Shown here piece after piece: positions 1-8,396 of a DNA stretch of 64,000 nt. The stretch is from assembly GCF_036245865.1 (NCBI RefSeq), contig NZ_BTTW01000003.1, positions 372,001 through 436,000 of the forward strand, given 5' to 3'. How positions within the stretch are numbered: the stretch's first letter is position 1; every line of letters starts with the position of its first letter. Position numbers and translations under genes: made by a program. The stretch comes from Corallococcus caeni (lineage in GTDB: Bacteria; Myxococcota; Myxococcia; Myxococcales; Myxococcaceae). Under the pieces are notes generated by a model, which had not been told where the DNA came from, did not search any database, and saw only the letters and a program-made list of their open reading frames with translations.

Positions 1-2
1 CG

Positions 3-608
3 CACGGCACGGCGGGCATCGCCTGGGCGCTGGCGCGGCTGGGCCTGAGCGCGGCGGGGACGGCGGCGGACCGGCGGCGGTGGCGCAGCCTGTCCGAGCG
101 CGCCTTCGACTTCGTGGACGGCCTCTACCGGCCGGACCTGGGCAACTGGACGGACCTCCGCCGCCCGGAGGCCACGGATCAGCTCACGACCTGGTGCCAC
201 GGGAGCACGGGCATCGGCCTGGCGGCGGCGGACCTCTTCGCCCGCACCGGGGCCGCGCGCTACGGGGACCTGTTCCAGCGGGCCCGCGCCGCGGCCGTGC
301 GTGAGGGCTTCGGCTGGACCCACACCCTGTGCCACGGCGACCTGGGGCTGTGGGAGCTGCTGGAGACGGCGCGGCGGCTGTCCTCGGCGCCGCTGGGGCC
401 GGACCGGGAGGTGCTGGACGCGGAGCTCATCTCCGGCCTGGAGGCGCGCGGTCCGGTGGCGGGGCTCGCGCGCGACGCCTTCTCCCCCGGGCTGATGGCG
501 GGGCTGGGCGGCGTCATCCACACGCTCCTGCGCATGCACCCGGAGAGCCGGCTCGTGTCGCCGCTGTTGCTGGGACGCGCGCCGGACATGGACCCGGACG
601 CGCCCTGA
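3..608 (+). CDS. LanC-like protein, C-terminal part (5' end outside window)
   Basis: The reading frame is open from the left edge to a TGA at 606-608, giving about 201 residues of the end of a LanC-like (lanthionine cyclase fold) domain. The two Cys motifs of the zinc site are visible: W-C-H-G-S-T-G about 60 residues in, and L-C-H-G-D-L-G about 45 residues later. They supply the Cys and Cys-His zinc ligands of the alpha/alpha toroid. In LanC and LanM enzymes this zinc activates the Cys thiol for lanthionine ring closure. Whether this is a stand-alone LanC or the end of a LanM cannot be told, because the N-terminal part is missing. The gene converges on the DEAD-box helicase gene, with a strong hairpin between the two stop codons. 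Confidence 0.85.
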   Translation, partial: HGTAGIAWALARLGLSAAGTAADRRRWRSLSERAFDFVDGLYRPDLGNWTDLRRPEATDQLTTWCHGSTGIGLAAADLFARTGAARYGDLFQRARAAAVREGFGWTHTLCHGDLGLWELLETARRLSSAPLGPDREVLDAELISGLEARGPVAGLARDAFSPGLMAGLGGVIHTLLRMHPESRLVSPLLLGRAPDMDPDAP

Positions 609-620
609 GGCGTGCGTGCG

Positions 621-650
621 TCACCGGCCCGCTCCTGGCGGGGCCGGTGA
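621..650. terminator. Hairpin between convergent genes, probable bidirectional terminator
   Basis: TCACCGGCCCGC and GCGGGGCCGGTGA form a stem of 12 pairs with one bulged G and a 5-nt loop. It sits between the LanC-like stop (608) and the helicase stop (664). There is no T-run on either side, so it is a GC-rich hairpin rather than a textbook intrinsic terminator. Confidence 0.55.
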
Positions 651-663
651 CACACAGGGGGCA

Positions 664-2436
664 TCAGTCGCGGGTGTCGCGGCGCACGGTCACCTTGCGG
701 CCGCGCAGCGTGGAGCCCTTCAGCGCGGAGATGATGCGCGCGGCATCCGGCTCCGGCACCTCCACGATGGAGTACATGTCCGCGATGTGGATCGCGCCGA
801 TGCGCGAGGACTCGAGCCCCGCCTCGCCCGCGATGGCGCCCACGAGGTCCGCCGGCCGCATGCCCGCGGTGCGGCCCGCGCCGATGAACAGGCGCGTGAC
901 GTTCCACTCCGGCGCGCGCTGCGGCCGCGCGGGGGCTGCCCGGTCGCCGCCGCGCTCTTCCCGGTCCTGGCGGGGGGCGCGCGCCGGGCGCTCGGAGCGC
1001 TCACCGCCGCGGCCCGGAGGCCCGGAGCGCTCCGGACGCGGGAACTTCCGCTCCGTCGGCGCGGACACCTGGGGGATGTCCTGCTCGGTGGACTCCTTGC
1101 CCTCGTCCTCCTTCTCCTGGAGGAGCTTGATGGCGGCGGCGGCCACGTCCATGACGCTGAACTCGCTGGACAGGTCCTCCGCGATGCCGCGGAACCCATC
1201 CAATTCGCCGCCCACCAGCGTCTCGCGCAGCGACGAGCGGATCATCTCCAGCCTGCGCGCGCGCAGGTCGGACACGGTGGGGACCGCGGTGACCTCGATG
1301 CGCTGGCCGGTGAGCCGCTCGATGTTGCGCAGGAGCCGGTGCTCACGGGGCTCCAGCAGGGTGATGGCCACGCCCTCGCGGCCCGCGCGGCCCGTGCGGC
1401 CGATGCGGTGCACGTAGGCCTCCGGCGCGTTGGGCACGTCGAAGTTCACCACGTGCGTCAGCCGGGGGATGTCCAGGCCTCGCGCCGCCACGTCGGTGGC
1501 GATGAGCAGGTCCGCCGCCTGCGACTTGAACTGCTTGATGACGCGGTCGCGCTGCTCCTGGCTCATGCCGCCGTGCAACGCGTGCGCGCGCCAGCCCCGG
1601 CCGTTGAGGGACGTGGTGAGCTCATCCACCTCCGTGCGCGTGCGGCAGAACACGATGGCGGCGGTGGGGGACTCCAGGTCCAGCACGCGCCCCAGCGTGG
1701 CGATCTTGAACGCGCGCGGCACGATGTAGGCCGTCTGCCGGACGCGGGGCATCTCCCCGGCCTCCAGCTTCTCCTTCTCGATGCGCACGCGCACCGGCTC
1801 GTGCAGGTGGCGCTCCGCGATGCTGGCGATGCGCGGGGGCAGGGTGGCGGAGAACAGCGCCGTCTGCCGCTCCTCGGGCGTCTCGGAGAGGATGGCCTCC
1901 AGGTCGTCCGCGAAGCCCATGTCGAGCATCTCGTCCGCTTCGTCCAGGACCACCGTGCGCACCTGGTTCAGCTTCATCGTCTTGCGGCGCAGGTGATCCA
2001 GCGCGCGGCCCGGCGTGGCGACGATGACGTCCACGCCGCGCTTGAGCACGCGCAGCTGCCGGCCAATCTCCTGGCCGCCGTAGAGCGGGAGCACGCTGAC
2101 GCCCAGCTTCTGGCCGTAGCGGTGGATGGCCTCGGAGACCTGCATGGCCAGTTCACGCGTGGGCACCAGCACCAGCGCGGAGGTGCTGTGCGGCCCGGCG
2201 GCGCCCGGCTTCAGGTGCTGGAGCAGCGGCAGCGAGAACGCGGCCGTCTTGCCGGTGCCCGTGGCGGCGATGCCCAGCAGGTCCTTCTGGGCGAGCAGCG
2301 GCGGGAGCGCGGCGGCCTGGATGGGGGTCGGCTCTTCGTAGCCGAGCGACGTCAGCGCCTCGACGAGCTCGGGCTTGAGTCCGAGGGAGTCGAAGGTGGG
2401 GGTTTCGGGGGCAGCAGGAGGCGGGGGAGCTTTCAC
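664..2436 (-). CDS. DEAD-box ATP-dependent RNA helicase with DbpA-type RNA-binding tail
   Basis: A 590-residue cytoplasmic RNA helicase. The Q motif (PTPIQ, about 36-40), Walker A (ATGTGKT, 58-64), PTREL, ATPGR, DEAD (about 168), SAT, the ATDVAARGLD segment and HRIGRTGR are all present in order. They form two RecA-like domains that couple ATP hydrolysis to local RNA unwinding. A charged Arg/Gly/Pro-rich linker follows. The last roughly 75 residues (RLFIGAGR... to ...VTVRRD) match the DbpA/CsdA RNA-binding domain, which places the protein with the DeaD/CsdA group used in ribosome assembly and cold-stress mRNA handling. The ATG at 2436 sits at the upstream edge of the homologous region. The gene stands alone, with a Spo0M gene upstream on the same strand. 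Confidence 0.95.
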   Translation of the reverse strand: MKAPPPPAAPETPTFDSLGLKPELVEALTSLGYEEPTPIQAAALPPLLAQKDLLGIAATGTGKTAAFSLPLLQHLKPGAAGPHSTSALVLVPTRELAMQVSEAIHRYGQKLGVSVLPLYGGQEIGRQLRVLKRGVDVIVATPGRALDHLRRKTMKLNQVRTVVLDEADEMLDMGFADDLEAILSETPEERQTALFSATLPPRIASIAERHLHEPVRVRIEKEKLEAGEMPRVRQTAYIVPRAFKIATLGRVLDLESPTAAIVFCRTRTEVDELTTSLNGRGWRAHALHGGMSQEQRDRVIKQFKSQAADLLIATDVAARGLDIPRLTHVVNFDVPNAPEAYVHRIGRTGRAGREGVAITLLEPREHRLLRNIERLTGQRIEVTAVPTVSDLRARRLEMIRSSLRETLVGGELDGFRGIAEDLSSEFSVMDVAAAAIKLLQEKEDEGKESTEQDIPQVSAPTERKFPRPERSGPPGRGGERSERPARAPRQDREERGGDRAAPARPQRAPEWNVTRLFIGAGRTAGMRPADLVGAIAGEAGLESSRIGAIHIADMYSIVEVPEPDAARIISALKGSTLRGRKVTVRRDTRD

Positions 2437-2526
2437 ACGGCGGCTTGTACCACTTCCGCGCCGGGCGGAGGACTTGGGAAGTCACGTGCGTCCAGGCCTG
2501 TACGAAGACCCGGGCCTTTCGGGCTT

Positions 2527-3297
2527 TCAGGCCCCGCCGCGCAGGTGCGACGCCAGCCGCGCCGCGACGGCCCCTGTCCCCGCGGACAGGTCCGTGGAGG
2601 ACAGGACCAGTCGCTGGCGTCGGCCCCCCTCCAGCGCCGTGCCCTCCAGGAGGGACGTGAGGCCCCGGGGGCCCCGGTCCAGGTCGAGGATCAGCTCCAG
2701 CCCGTCCTCCTGGGGGAACGGCAGGAGGCAGAGCGTGCGCGGCGGGCCCTGCCATGCCGGGCCGGAGTGGAACTCCAGTTCCTGGACGAAGGGCTCGTCG
2801 CGTCCCAGCGGGGAGCCGGCTTCGCAGTAGGCGTTGCGCCACTGGAAGCCCAGGTGCAGCACGGCGTCGAGCACGGTCTGGAGGGACGGGTGGGGCAGGA
2901 CGTGGATGCGGTCGCTGTCCTCGGGGTTGAGGGCGTTGTCGATGTCGAGCGCCGTCTTGATCCACACGGGCGTGCCGCGCTCGGTGATGGGCGTGTGGGC
3001 GGGGAGGCGCAGGGAGAAGGGGAGCTCGCGCTCCTCGCGGGGCTGGAGGGTGAAGGGGTTGGAGATGCGCCAGGTGCGCACGACGGCGTTGAGCGCGCTG
3101 CGGCGGTCGTTGTCGCGCTGGAGGTACTGCGCCATCAGGTGCAGGTCGATGCGGTCGATCCGCTGGGGCGTGTGGCCGCCCTGCACGTGGACGAGCCCGC
3201 GCAGGTCGCCGCCCGCGCGCGCGGTGTCGTGCTCCAGGCGGGTGTCCACGCGCGCGCTGCCAATCCCGAGGCGGGCGAGCATCTTCATGAAGGGCAT
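2527..3297 (-). CDS. Spo0M-family (arrestin-like) protein
   Basis: The protein is 256 residues from the ATG at 3297. A longer frame opens upstream, but the family begins with the pattern seen here (M-x-F-x-K-x-L-A-x-x-G-I-G-x-A-x-V-D-T-R-L), so the internal ATG was chosen. Spo0M proteins have an arrestin-like beta-sandwich. In Bacillus they modulate entry into sporulation and the cell surface or division machinery. The typical G-G-x-x-x-Q-x-I-D-x-I-x-L-x-L-M segment follows near residue 45. A link to fruiting-body or stress physiology is inference only. The gene is divergent from the oxidoreductase gene, with 154 bp between the starts. Confidence 0.85.
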   Translation of the reverse strand: MPFMKMLARLGIGSARVDTRLEHDTARAGGDLRGLVHVQGGHTPQRIDRIDLHLMAQYLQRDNDRRSALNAVVRTWRISNPFTLQPREERELPFSLRLPAHTPITERGTPVWIKTALDIDNALNPEDSDRIHVLPHPSLQTVLDAVLHLGFQWRNAYCEAGSPLGRDEPFVQELEFHSGPAWQGPPRTLCLLPFPQEDGLELILDLDRGPRGLTSLLEGTALEGGRRQRLVLSSTDLSAGTGAVAARLASHLRGGA

Positions 3298-3451
3298 GGC
3301 GTCACGGCATAGGCCGGATGGAGGCTTCGCGAAAGCCCGTGTGCCCGGCTGCCTGCCCTTCATGCGGCCCCTGTACCGGAGGGACGGGCGCGGCTTGCGG
3401 GGTGGCCCGGCGCGTCACCAGCGTAGAGCCTCACCACGGGAGAGGTGCGCG

Positions 3452-4567
3452 ATGGCCCAGGGGACGTCCAGGCGGGTGCGGTACGCGGTGGTGGGGGCGG
3501 GCAACCTCACGCAGGTGGCCATCCTCCCGGCGTTCCAGCACGCGGAGGAGAACTCGGAGCTGGTGGCCCTCATCTCCTCCGACGCGGAGAAGCGGGACGT
3601 GCTCCAGAAGAAGTACGGCGTGGAGCACGTGGGCAGCTACGACCAGTTCGAACAGGTGCTGCGCGAGTCGAAGGCGGACGCGGTCTACATCGTGTTGCCC
3701 AACACGCTGCACCGGGCCTTCACGGAGCGTGCGGCGCGCATCGGGGTGCACGTCCTCTGCGAGAAGCCGATGGCGACGTCGGTGGAGGACTGCGAGGCGA
3801 TGATCCGCGTCACGAACGAGAACGACGTGAAGCTGATGGTCGCGTACCGGTTGCACTTCGAGGAGGCGAACCTCCGCGCCATCGAGCTGGTGCGCTCCGG
3901 GCGGCTGGGGGATCCGCTGGTGTTCACGGGGACGCTCACGCAGCAGGTGCGCGGAGGGGACATCCGGACGCGCGAGGACGTGGGGGGCGGGGCGCTGCTG
4001 GACGAGGGGCCGTATCCCATCAACGCCGCGCGCTACCTGTTCCGCGACGAGCCGCGCGAGGTGTTCGCGTTCACGGCCGGTGGACGGGACGGGCGGTTCC
4101 ACGGGGTGGACGCGTCGGCGTTCGCGTTGCTGCGCTTCCCGAACGGGCGGGTGGCGCAGTTCGCCATCAGCCACGAGGCCTCCGCGGTGTCGAGCTACCG
4201 GCTGGTGGGCACGGAAGGCGACCTCCAGGTGAAGCACGGCTTCGGCTACGGCACGGACCTCGAGCACGTGCTCACGGTGGGCGGGGAGACGGAGACGCGG
4301 ACGTTCAAGAACAGCGACCAGTTCGCGCCGGAGCTCGTCTACTTCTCCCAGTGCATCCTGGAGGACCGGGAGCCGGAGCCCAACGGCATCGAAGGTCTGG
4401 CGGACGTGCGCGTCATCGTCGCGCTCCAGGAGTCCGCGCGCACGAACAAGCCCGTGAAGCTGGCTCCGTTCGAGAAGCCGAAGCGGCCCACGCTGGATCA
4501 GCTCATCGTCAAGCCAGCGGTGGAGCCGCCAGAGCCCGTGAACGCACCGGCTCCGGCGGAGGGGTAG
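3452..4567 (+). CDS. Gfo/Idh/MocA-family NAD(P)-dependent oxidoreductase
   Basis: A 371-residue protein with an N-terminal Rossmann fold (VVGAGNLTQV, about 10-19) and the C-E-K-P-M-A motif near residue 107. In this family that Lys, together with a later Asp/His pair, acts on sugar or inositol-type substrates. The C-terminal half is the usual alpha/beta substrate-binding domain (GGGALLDEGPYPINAAR is clearly recognisable). Members oxidise or reduce sugars or cyclitols with NAD(P); the substrate here is unknown. The tail carries Lys/Pro-rich residues not needed by the fold. The ATG at 3452 follows a GGGAGAGG ribosome-binding site. No operon partner is evident; the toxin gene starts 71 bp downstream. 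Confidence 0.9.
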   Translation: MAQGTSRRVRYAVVGAGNLTQVAILPAFQHAEENSELVALISSDAEKRDVLQKKYGVEHVGSYDQFEQVLRESKADAVYIVLPNTLHRAFTERAARIGVHVLCEKPMATSVEDCEAMIRVTNENDVKLMVAYRLHFEEANLRAIELVRSGRLGDPLVFTGTLTQQVRGGDIRTREDVGGGALLDEGPYPINAARYLFRDEPREVFAFTAGGRDGRFHGVDASAFALLRFPNGRVAQFAISHEASAVSSYRLVGTEGDLQVKHGFGYGTDLEHVLTVGGETETRTFKNSDQFAPELVYFSQCILEDREPEPNGIEGLADVRVIVALQESARTNKPVKLAPFEKPKRPTLDQLIVKPAVEPPEPVNAPAPAEG

Positions 4568-4638
4568 GGTAGGCGGGTTTATCCGCGATTCCTTGATGTC
4601 AGGTCTTCCTGGATGCGTTCGCTCCAGGAGGACTTCGC

Positions 4639-5967
4639 ATGCGGTCACGCTGGCTGATTCCGCTGCTGCTCACCCTCTTGTCCGGATGCGGAAGCGCCAC
4701 GCGAACGGTCCGCCTGGATTTGGGGACTGGTGCTTCCAGCGTGTTCACTCCTCGCTCCAGCACGCAGCCGGTCGCCCTGGATGCGGCTGACTTCAAGGAA
4801 GGCGTCAAGGCGCTGGCTCGCGTCGCACGTCCGTCCGCTCGCCCCCAGGAAGCCGCACGTCGGCTGTTCGAGGTCGGACCGCGTAGCGGCTCGTACCTGT
4901 ACGACCCGCGCACGCGTCGCGTCACCGCACTGGGGCCGGGCGAGCACCTGGAGGGAGAAGGGCCACAGGCGGACGTTGAGCTGACGCGTGCATACCTGCG
5001 TTGGTGCGAGCGGACCTCCAGGGACGGCGACTGCCTGCGCCTGTTGGTCGACGGTCCCACTGTCACAGGCGATGGCCGTTACGCCCTGGCCATGGCCCTC
5101 GCGCAAGGAGTCGTGCGGGACGAGATGATGGATGCGTTCAAGGGCATGGCCAATCCGGAGTCCCTGCTGGCGGCCGTCCTGTGGACGTGGACCACGTACA
5201 TGATCTTGCTGGCGGTGCCTGAGCCGGTCTCGAAGGGGATCGCCGCCGTGATGACCGCCACGCTCATTGCGTACGTAGGCGTCGACACCTTCTGGAGCCT
5301 CATCGTCGGGTTCAAACAATTGGTGGAAGCCGCGGACCGGGCCACCACGTTCGACGAGCTGCGCGTGGAAGGGGAGCGGTATGGCAAGGTCATGGGCCGC
5401 AATGCGGCACGTGCTTTCGCCTTGCTGGCCACCGCTGCGATTGGCGGCACGGCGCCAGGGCTGGCGGCGAGGCTCCCCCAGTTCCCAGGGGCTGCCCTTG
5501 CCGCCGTACAGGCCGAGTCTCAACTGGGAGTCCGGCTCGCGGCGATCGGGGGCGTGGAGACGGTCGCGGTGAGCGCGGAGTCCATCACCATCGCGATGGC
5601 GCCTGGAGCGGTGGCCATGGCGGCCAATGGAGGACGCGCGGGTGGCACCAGGGCCTGGGCTTCGTTCAGCGGGTTCAAGAAGGCCATGGGCCCGGCCGGC
5701 CCGGGCCAGGAGTGGCACCACATCGTCGAGCAGACGCCGGGTAACGTGAAACGCTTCGGGCCTCAGGCGGTTCACAACCCCGGCAATGTCATTCCGTTGG
5801 AAAAGGCCCTTCACTCTCGTATCAGCTCGTTCTACTCGACGATCCGGCGCGAACTGACGGGCTCGTCCTTGACTGTGCGACAGTGGCTGAGCACGCAGTC
5901 GTACGAGGCGCAGCGCGAATTCGGGTTGCAGGCCATCGAGAAGTTCAGCAAGGGAATCTGGCGATGA
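4639..5967 (+). CDS. SitA-like lipoprotein polymorphic toxin with C-terminal WHH nuclease-type domain
   Basis: A 442-residue lipoprotein with the signal peptide and lipobox L-S-G-C (lipidated Cys17). Residues about 180-330 contain hydrophobic Ala/Gly-rich stretches. The last 85 residues hold E-W-H-H-I-V-E-Q (358-365), then F-G-P-x-A-V-H-N-P-x-N-x-I-P-L and an H-x-x-I downstream. This is the pattern of HNH/WHH-type toxin nucleases. Known biology: in Myxococcus, SitA lipoprotein toxins pass between kin by TraA/TraB-dependent outer-membrane exchange and kill recipients lacking the matching SitI. The next gene starts inside this stop codon (ATGA overlap), as expected for a toxin-immunity pair. 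Assignment to SitA5 or a neighbouring SitA class is from memory of the architecture and needs a profile search. Confidence 0.82.
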   Translation: MRSRWLIPLLLTLLSGCGSATRTVRLDLGTGASSVFTPRSSTQPVALDAADFKEGVKALARVARPSARPQEAARRLFEVGPRSGSYLYDPRTRRVTALGPGEHLEGEGPQADVELTRAYLRWCERTSRDGDCLRLLVDGPTVTGDGRYALAMALAQGVVRDEMMDAFKGMANPESLLAAVLWTWTTYMILLAVPEPVSKGIAAVMTATLIAYVGVDTFWSLIVGFKQLVEAADRATTFDELRVEGERYGKVMGRNAARAFALLATAAIGGTAPGLAARLPQFPGAALAAVQAESQLGVRLAAIGGVETVAVSAESITIAMAPGAVAMAANGGRAGGTRAWASFSGFKKAMGPAGPGQEWHHIVEQTPGNVKRFGPQAVHNPGNVIPLEKALHSRISSFYSTIRRELTGSSLTVRQWLSTQSYEAQREFGLQAIEKFSKGIWR

Positions 5968-6332
5968 AGCTGGAGGCGCTGGTCGAACAGTTCGCGCTGA
6001 ACGTGGCCGCTCAGACCGAGGCCACCTGGCGAAGCGATGCCAGGAGCGCGAACAAGCACGCCAGGAAGTACGGGGCTGCGGTCGACAAGCTGTTGGCTCA
6101 TGGAGATGCAGGACGGGATGCACTCCTCGTCCTGCTCCAGCATGAGCGGATGGACGTTCGGGTCATGGCCGCCGCGCACCTGCTCCGATACCGCACGGCC
6201 GAAGCCAAGGCGATCCTGGAGGAGGCGGCGAAGGGCGAGGGGATGATTCCGTTCTGTGCCCAGCAGGCCTTGAAGCGGTGGGAAGACGGCACCTGGGCGC
6301 TCGACAGGCCCGACTTACGTCAGGAGAAATGA
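5964..6332 (+). CDS. Probable SitI-type immunity protein (DUF2019-like)
   Basis: The protein is 122 residues from the ATG at 5964, which overlaps the toxin stop by 4 nt (ATGA). This implies translational coupling. It is all-helical, with HEAT-like content: a helix around A-x-x-S-A-N-K-H-A-R-K-Y-x-x-A-V-D-K-L, then H-x-R-M-D-V-R-V-M-A-A-A-H-L-L-R-Y. That layout resembles DUF2019, a family often found as immunity to lipoprotein or nuclease toxins in myxobacteria. There is no signal peptide, so it acts in the cytoplasm, where a nuclease toxin would have to be neutralised. Position and coupling are the main evidence for its role. Confidence 0.75.
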   Translation: MKLEALVEQFALNVAAQTEATWRSDARSANKHARKYGAAVDKLLAHGDAGRDALLVLLQHERMDVRVMAAAHLLRYRTAEAKAILEEAAKGEGMIPFCAQQALKRWEDGTWALDRPDLRQEK

Positions 6333-6333
6333 A

Positions 6334-6741
6334 GTGGATGACCTTCAGGAGTTCGCGCGTCAGGTGTTCGCGTCGCAGCCCTTCAGCCAGTTCCTCGGGG
6401 CACAGCTCGCCAGTTCCGGGCCTGGGACCGCGGAGCTGCGGCTGCCCATCGTGGACCAGCTGAAGCAGCAGCACGGCTTCGTCCACGGGGGCGTGCTCAG
6501 CTACCTCGCGGACAACTCCATCACGTTCGCCGGAGGGCTGGCGCTGGGCGGCAACGCGCTGACCTCCGAGTACAAGATCAACTACCTGAAGCCCGCCGTG
6601 GGGACGTTGCTCATCGCCCGGGCCCAGGCGAAGGCCGCCGGCAAGCGGCAGGCCGTCTGTCAATGCGAGGTGTTCGCCGTGAAGGATGGCGTGGAGACGC
6701 TGTGTGCCATTGCGCAGGGCACGGTGGTCTCCGCGGCCTGA
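6334..6741 (+). CDS. PaaI-type hotdog-fold thioesterase
   Basis: A 135-residue protein from a GTG at 6334, one base after the immunity-gene stop and preceded by CAGGAGAAAT. The hotdog motif H-G-G-V-L-S-Y-L-A-D (about 49-58) is the PaaI/acyl-CoA thioesterase signature. In this family a tetramer hydrolyses acyl- or phenylacetyl-CoA esters. The C-terminal strand pattern (Y-K-I-N-Y-L-K-P-A, then A-I-A-Q-G-T) fits the family, and the length is normal. It is apparently co-transcribed with the toxin-immunity pair. Whether this is functional or just a neighbouring gene caught in the same transcript is unclear. It converges on the deaminase gene with a 17-bp gap. Confidence 0.88.
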   Translation: MDDLQEFARQVFASQPFSQFLGAQLASSGPGTAELRLPIVDQLKQQHGFVHGGVLSYLADNSITFAGGLALGGNALTSEYKINYLKPAVGTLLIARAQAKAAGKRQAVCQCEVFAVKDGVETLCAIAQGTVVSAA

Positions 6742-6758
6742 CGGGGGCGCGAACGGGC

Positions 6759-7574
6759 CTACATGTTGGCGTTCTTGAGCGTCCGCCAGTACGGAATGGT
6801 CTGGGTGAGATTCTTCAGGGCGGCGGGGATCTTCCACTGGCCGAAGATGCCGGTGAGGCTTCCCTGGCGCGCGACCGTCACCACGCCCAGGCCCCAGGCG
6901 TTGTACGCGGCCATGATGGACTCGCACTTCACGCAGCAGGGCTTGCTGATGGCGATGTAGACATCCGCCCTGGCATTGCCCGCGTTCGCCTGGTGCAGGT
7001 ACTCCAGGATGCGCATCTCCGCGTGGACCGTGTTCCGGGTGTCACAGTTGAAGGCCGGGGCCCAGCCCACCACGGGCTGAAGCGTCGCGTTCGGGCCCCA
7101 CTGGTATTGCACCGGGGCGGCCTGGCTCAGGAAGACGAATGAAGTGGGCGCGGTGATCAGGTCCTGGCTGCCCGACACGGCACTGGCGATCTTGACGAGC
7201 TTCTCCATCCGCATTCCGGCGTTGAAGGTGCTGTCGTCGTTGGTGGCCATGATGAGCTCCGTGCCAAAGGCACAGAAGGCCACGCACGTCCCGAACTCGT
7301 TCGCCTCCGCGACCTTGTCGAACCCCGGGCCGTACCAGAAGTCATCGTATTGATTCGTGCTGGCTTGAAGGGGCGCGCCGGTGCCTTGCAGCTTCTGCGC
7401 AAGCAACTGGCCCGCCTCGTTCTGTTTGTTGCCCAGCCGGGAGAAGCGCTGGTTGGCGGGCAGGGCCTGCTGCCGGGGCTTGACGTACTCCTCGACGTAA
7501 TGCGTGACGCACAGCTTGATGTCCGCCGAGATGGTGTCGTTCTTCTTGCCAGTGCACTTCGGACACTTGGCCAT
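6759..7574 (-). CDS. Zinc-finger plus cytidine-deaminase-fold protein (OTT_1508-like)
   Basis: The protein is 271 residues from the ATG at 7574. An N-terminal zinc finger is visible: C4-x2-C7-x14-C22-x2-H25. The C-terminal part has the zinc-dependent deaminase signature: H184-A-E-M, then about 25 residues later I-S-K-P-C-C-V-K-C (Cys214/Cys217 as the CxxC pair). The S-K-x-x-C-x-x-C wording resembles the OTT_1508 branch of the nucleotide/nucleic-acid deaminase superfamily, many of which are toxins or effectors; it is not like housekeeping Cdd or TadA. There is no signal peptide or known toxin delivery domain, and no obvious immunity gene follows (the downstream gene is the convergent thioesterase). 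The substrate is unknown: free nucleotide, RNA and DNA are all possible. Confidence 0.75.
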   Translation of the reverse strand: MAKCPKCTGKKNDTISADIKLCVTHYVEEYVKPRQQALPANQRFSRLGNKQNEAGQLLAQKLQGTGAPLQASTNQYDDFWYGPGFDKVAEANEFGTCVAFCAFGTELIMATNDDSTFNAGMRMEKLVKIASAVSGSQDLITAPTSFVFLSQAAPVQYQWGPNATLQPVVGWAPAFNCDTRNTVHAEMRILEYLHQANAGNARADVYIAISKPCCVKCESIMAAYNAWGLGVVTVARQGSLTGIFGQWKIPAALKNLTQTIPYWRTLKNANM

Positions 7575-7670
7575 GGGCCCCCTCCTGCCTGTCTGGACAG
7601 AAGCTAGCACACGCCCAAGCTCATGAGCCGCCGCCCACAAGACGCGCCCATGCGGACGAGCACCCTGGCG

Positions 7671-8180
7671 TCAGCTGGGGTGGGTCCACAGGTCGCGGAG
7701 GTCTGGCGGCAGTTCTCCGGAGATGTCGTCGCTCTCCCCGGTGGAGATCTGTGCCTGGACGGCGCTGAAGACCGCGCGGACGATGGCTTCAGCGTCCTCG
7801 GGCTCCACGTCCAGGTCCGTGGAGACCATCGCCAGCATCTCATCCCGGCCGAACTTGTGGGGCGGCGGCCCGGCCTCGTGGCGATCACACCGCACCAACA
7901 GCTCGCGGAGCTTGTGCGGCAGCTGCGCCTCCAGGTCGTTGTCCTCCTCGCCGAAGAGGCGTTGCTCGAGCACGCACAGCACGGAGACGGCGGCTTCCTG
8001 GGCGGCCTGCTCGTCCGGGAACGAGCCCACGTCGCACAGGTATTTGAGGAAGGCCTTGTAGGTCTGCGACGTGCGGGACTCGTGGCGCATGCGGCGGCGC
8101 TCGTCGAGCGGGACGGCCGTCCCGCGATGCGTGTGGCTCTCTACCTGCTGCCCCGCTCTGGGGATGTTTGGGTCTGCCAT
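7671..8180 (-). CDS. DUF2267 domain protein
   Basis: The protein is 169 residues from the ATG at 8180, preceded by GAGGAGACGGAC. The frame stays open upstream, but the Shine-Dalgarno site and homology favour this start. The core (Y-K-A-F-L-K-Y-L through E-Q-R-L-F-G-E, then L-P-x-x-L-R-E-L-L and G-R-D-E-M-L-A-M-V) matches DUF2267. This is a small helical family of unknown biochemical role, common in myxobacteria and mycobacteria and often encoded near stress genes. A second copy of the family lies at 25689-26147. The acidic C-terminus ends in D-L-R-D-L-W-T-H-P-S. Confidence 0.8.
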   Translation of the reverse strand: MADPNIPRAGQQVESHTHRGTAVPLDERRRMRHESRTSQTYKAFLKYLCDVGSFPDEQAAQEAAVSVLCVLEQRLFGEEDNDLEAQLPHKLRELLVRCDRHEAGPPPHKFGRDEMLAMVSTDLDVEPEDAEAIVRAVFSAVQAQISTGESDDISGELPPDLRDLWTHPS

Positions 8181-8396
8181 GTCCGTCTCCTCGATGCTCG
8201 AAGTGGGATCCAACCCCGAAGCTGAAGTGCTCGCGAGGTCAGGGGAAGGCACACGCCGCCCTGCGAGCCGCCCGCTTCCCGCCGGCGGGGGATGACGGGA
8301 AGCGCCTGCTCCCTCTTCCGTTTTCTCGGCACGAGTGAATCCGAACAGTTGAGAGAGGCCGCATGGCGCGGTCGCGCTCTCAAGTGAGGCTCCGTC

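Noticed and set aside
616..3312. Long plus-strand open frame opposite the helicase and Spo0M genes
   Set aside because: Antisense to two genes with strong family motifs; no domain of its own.
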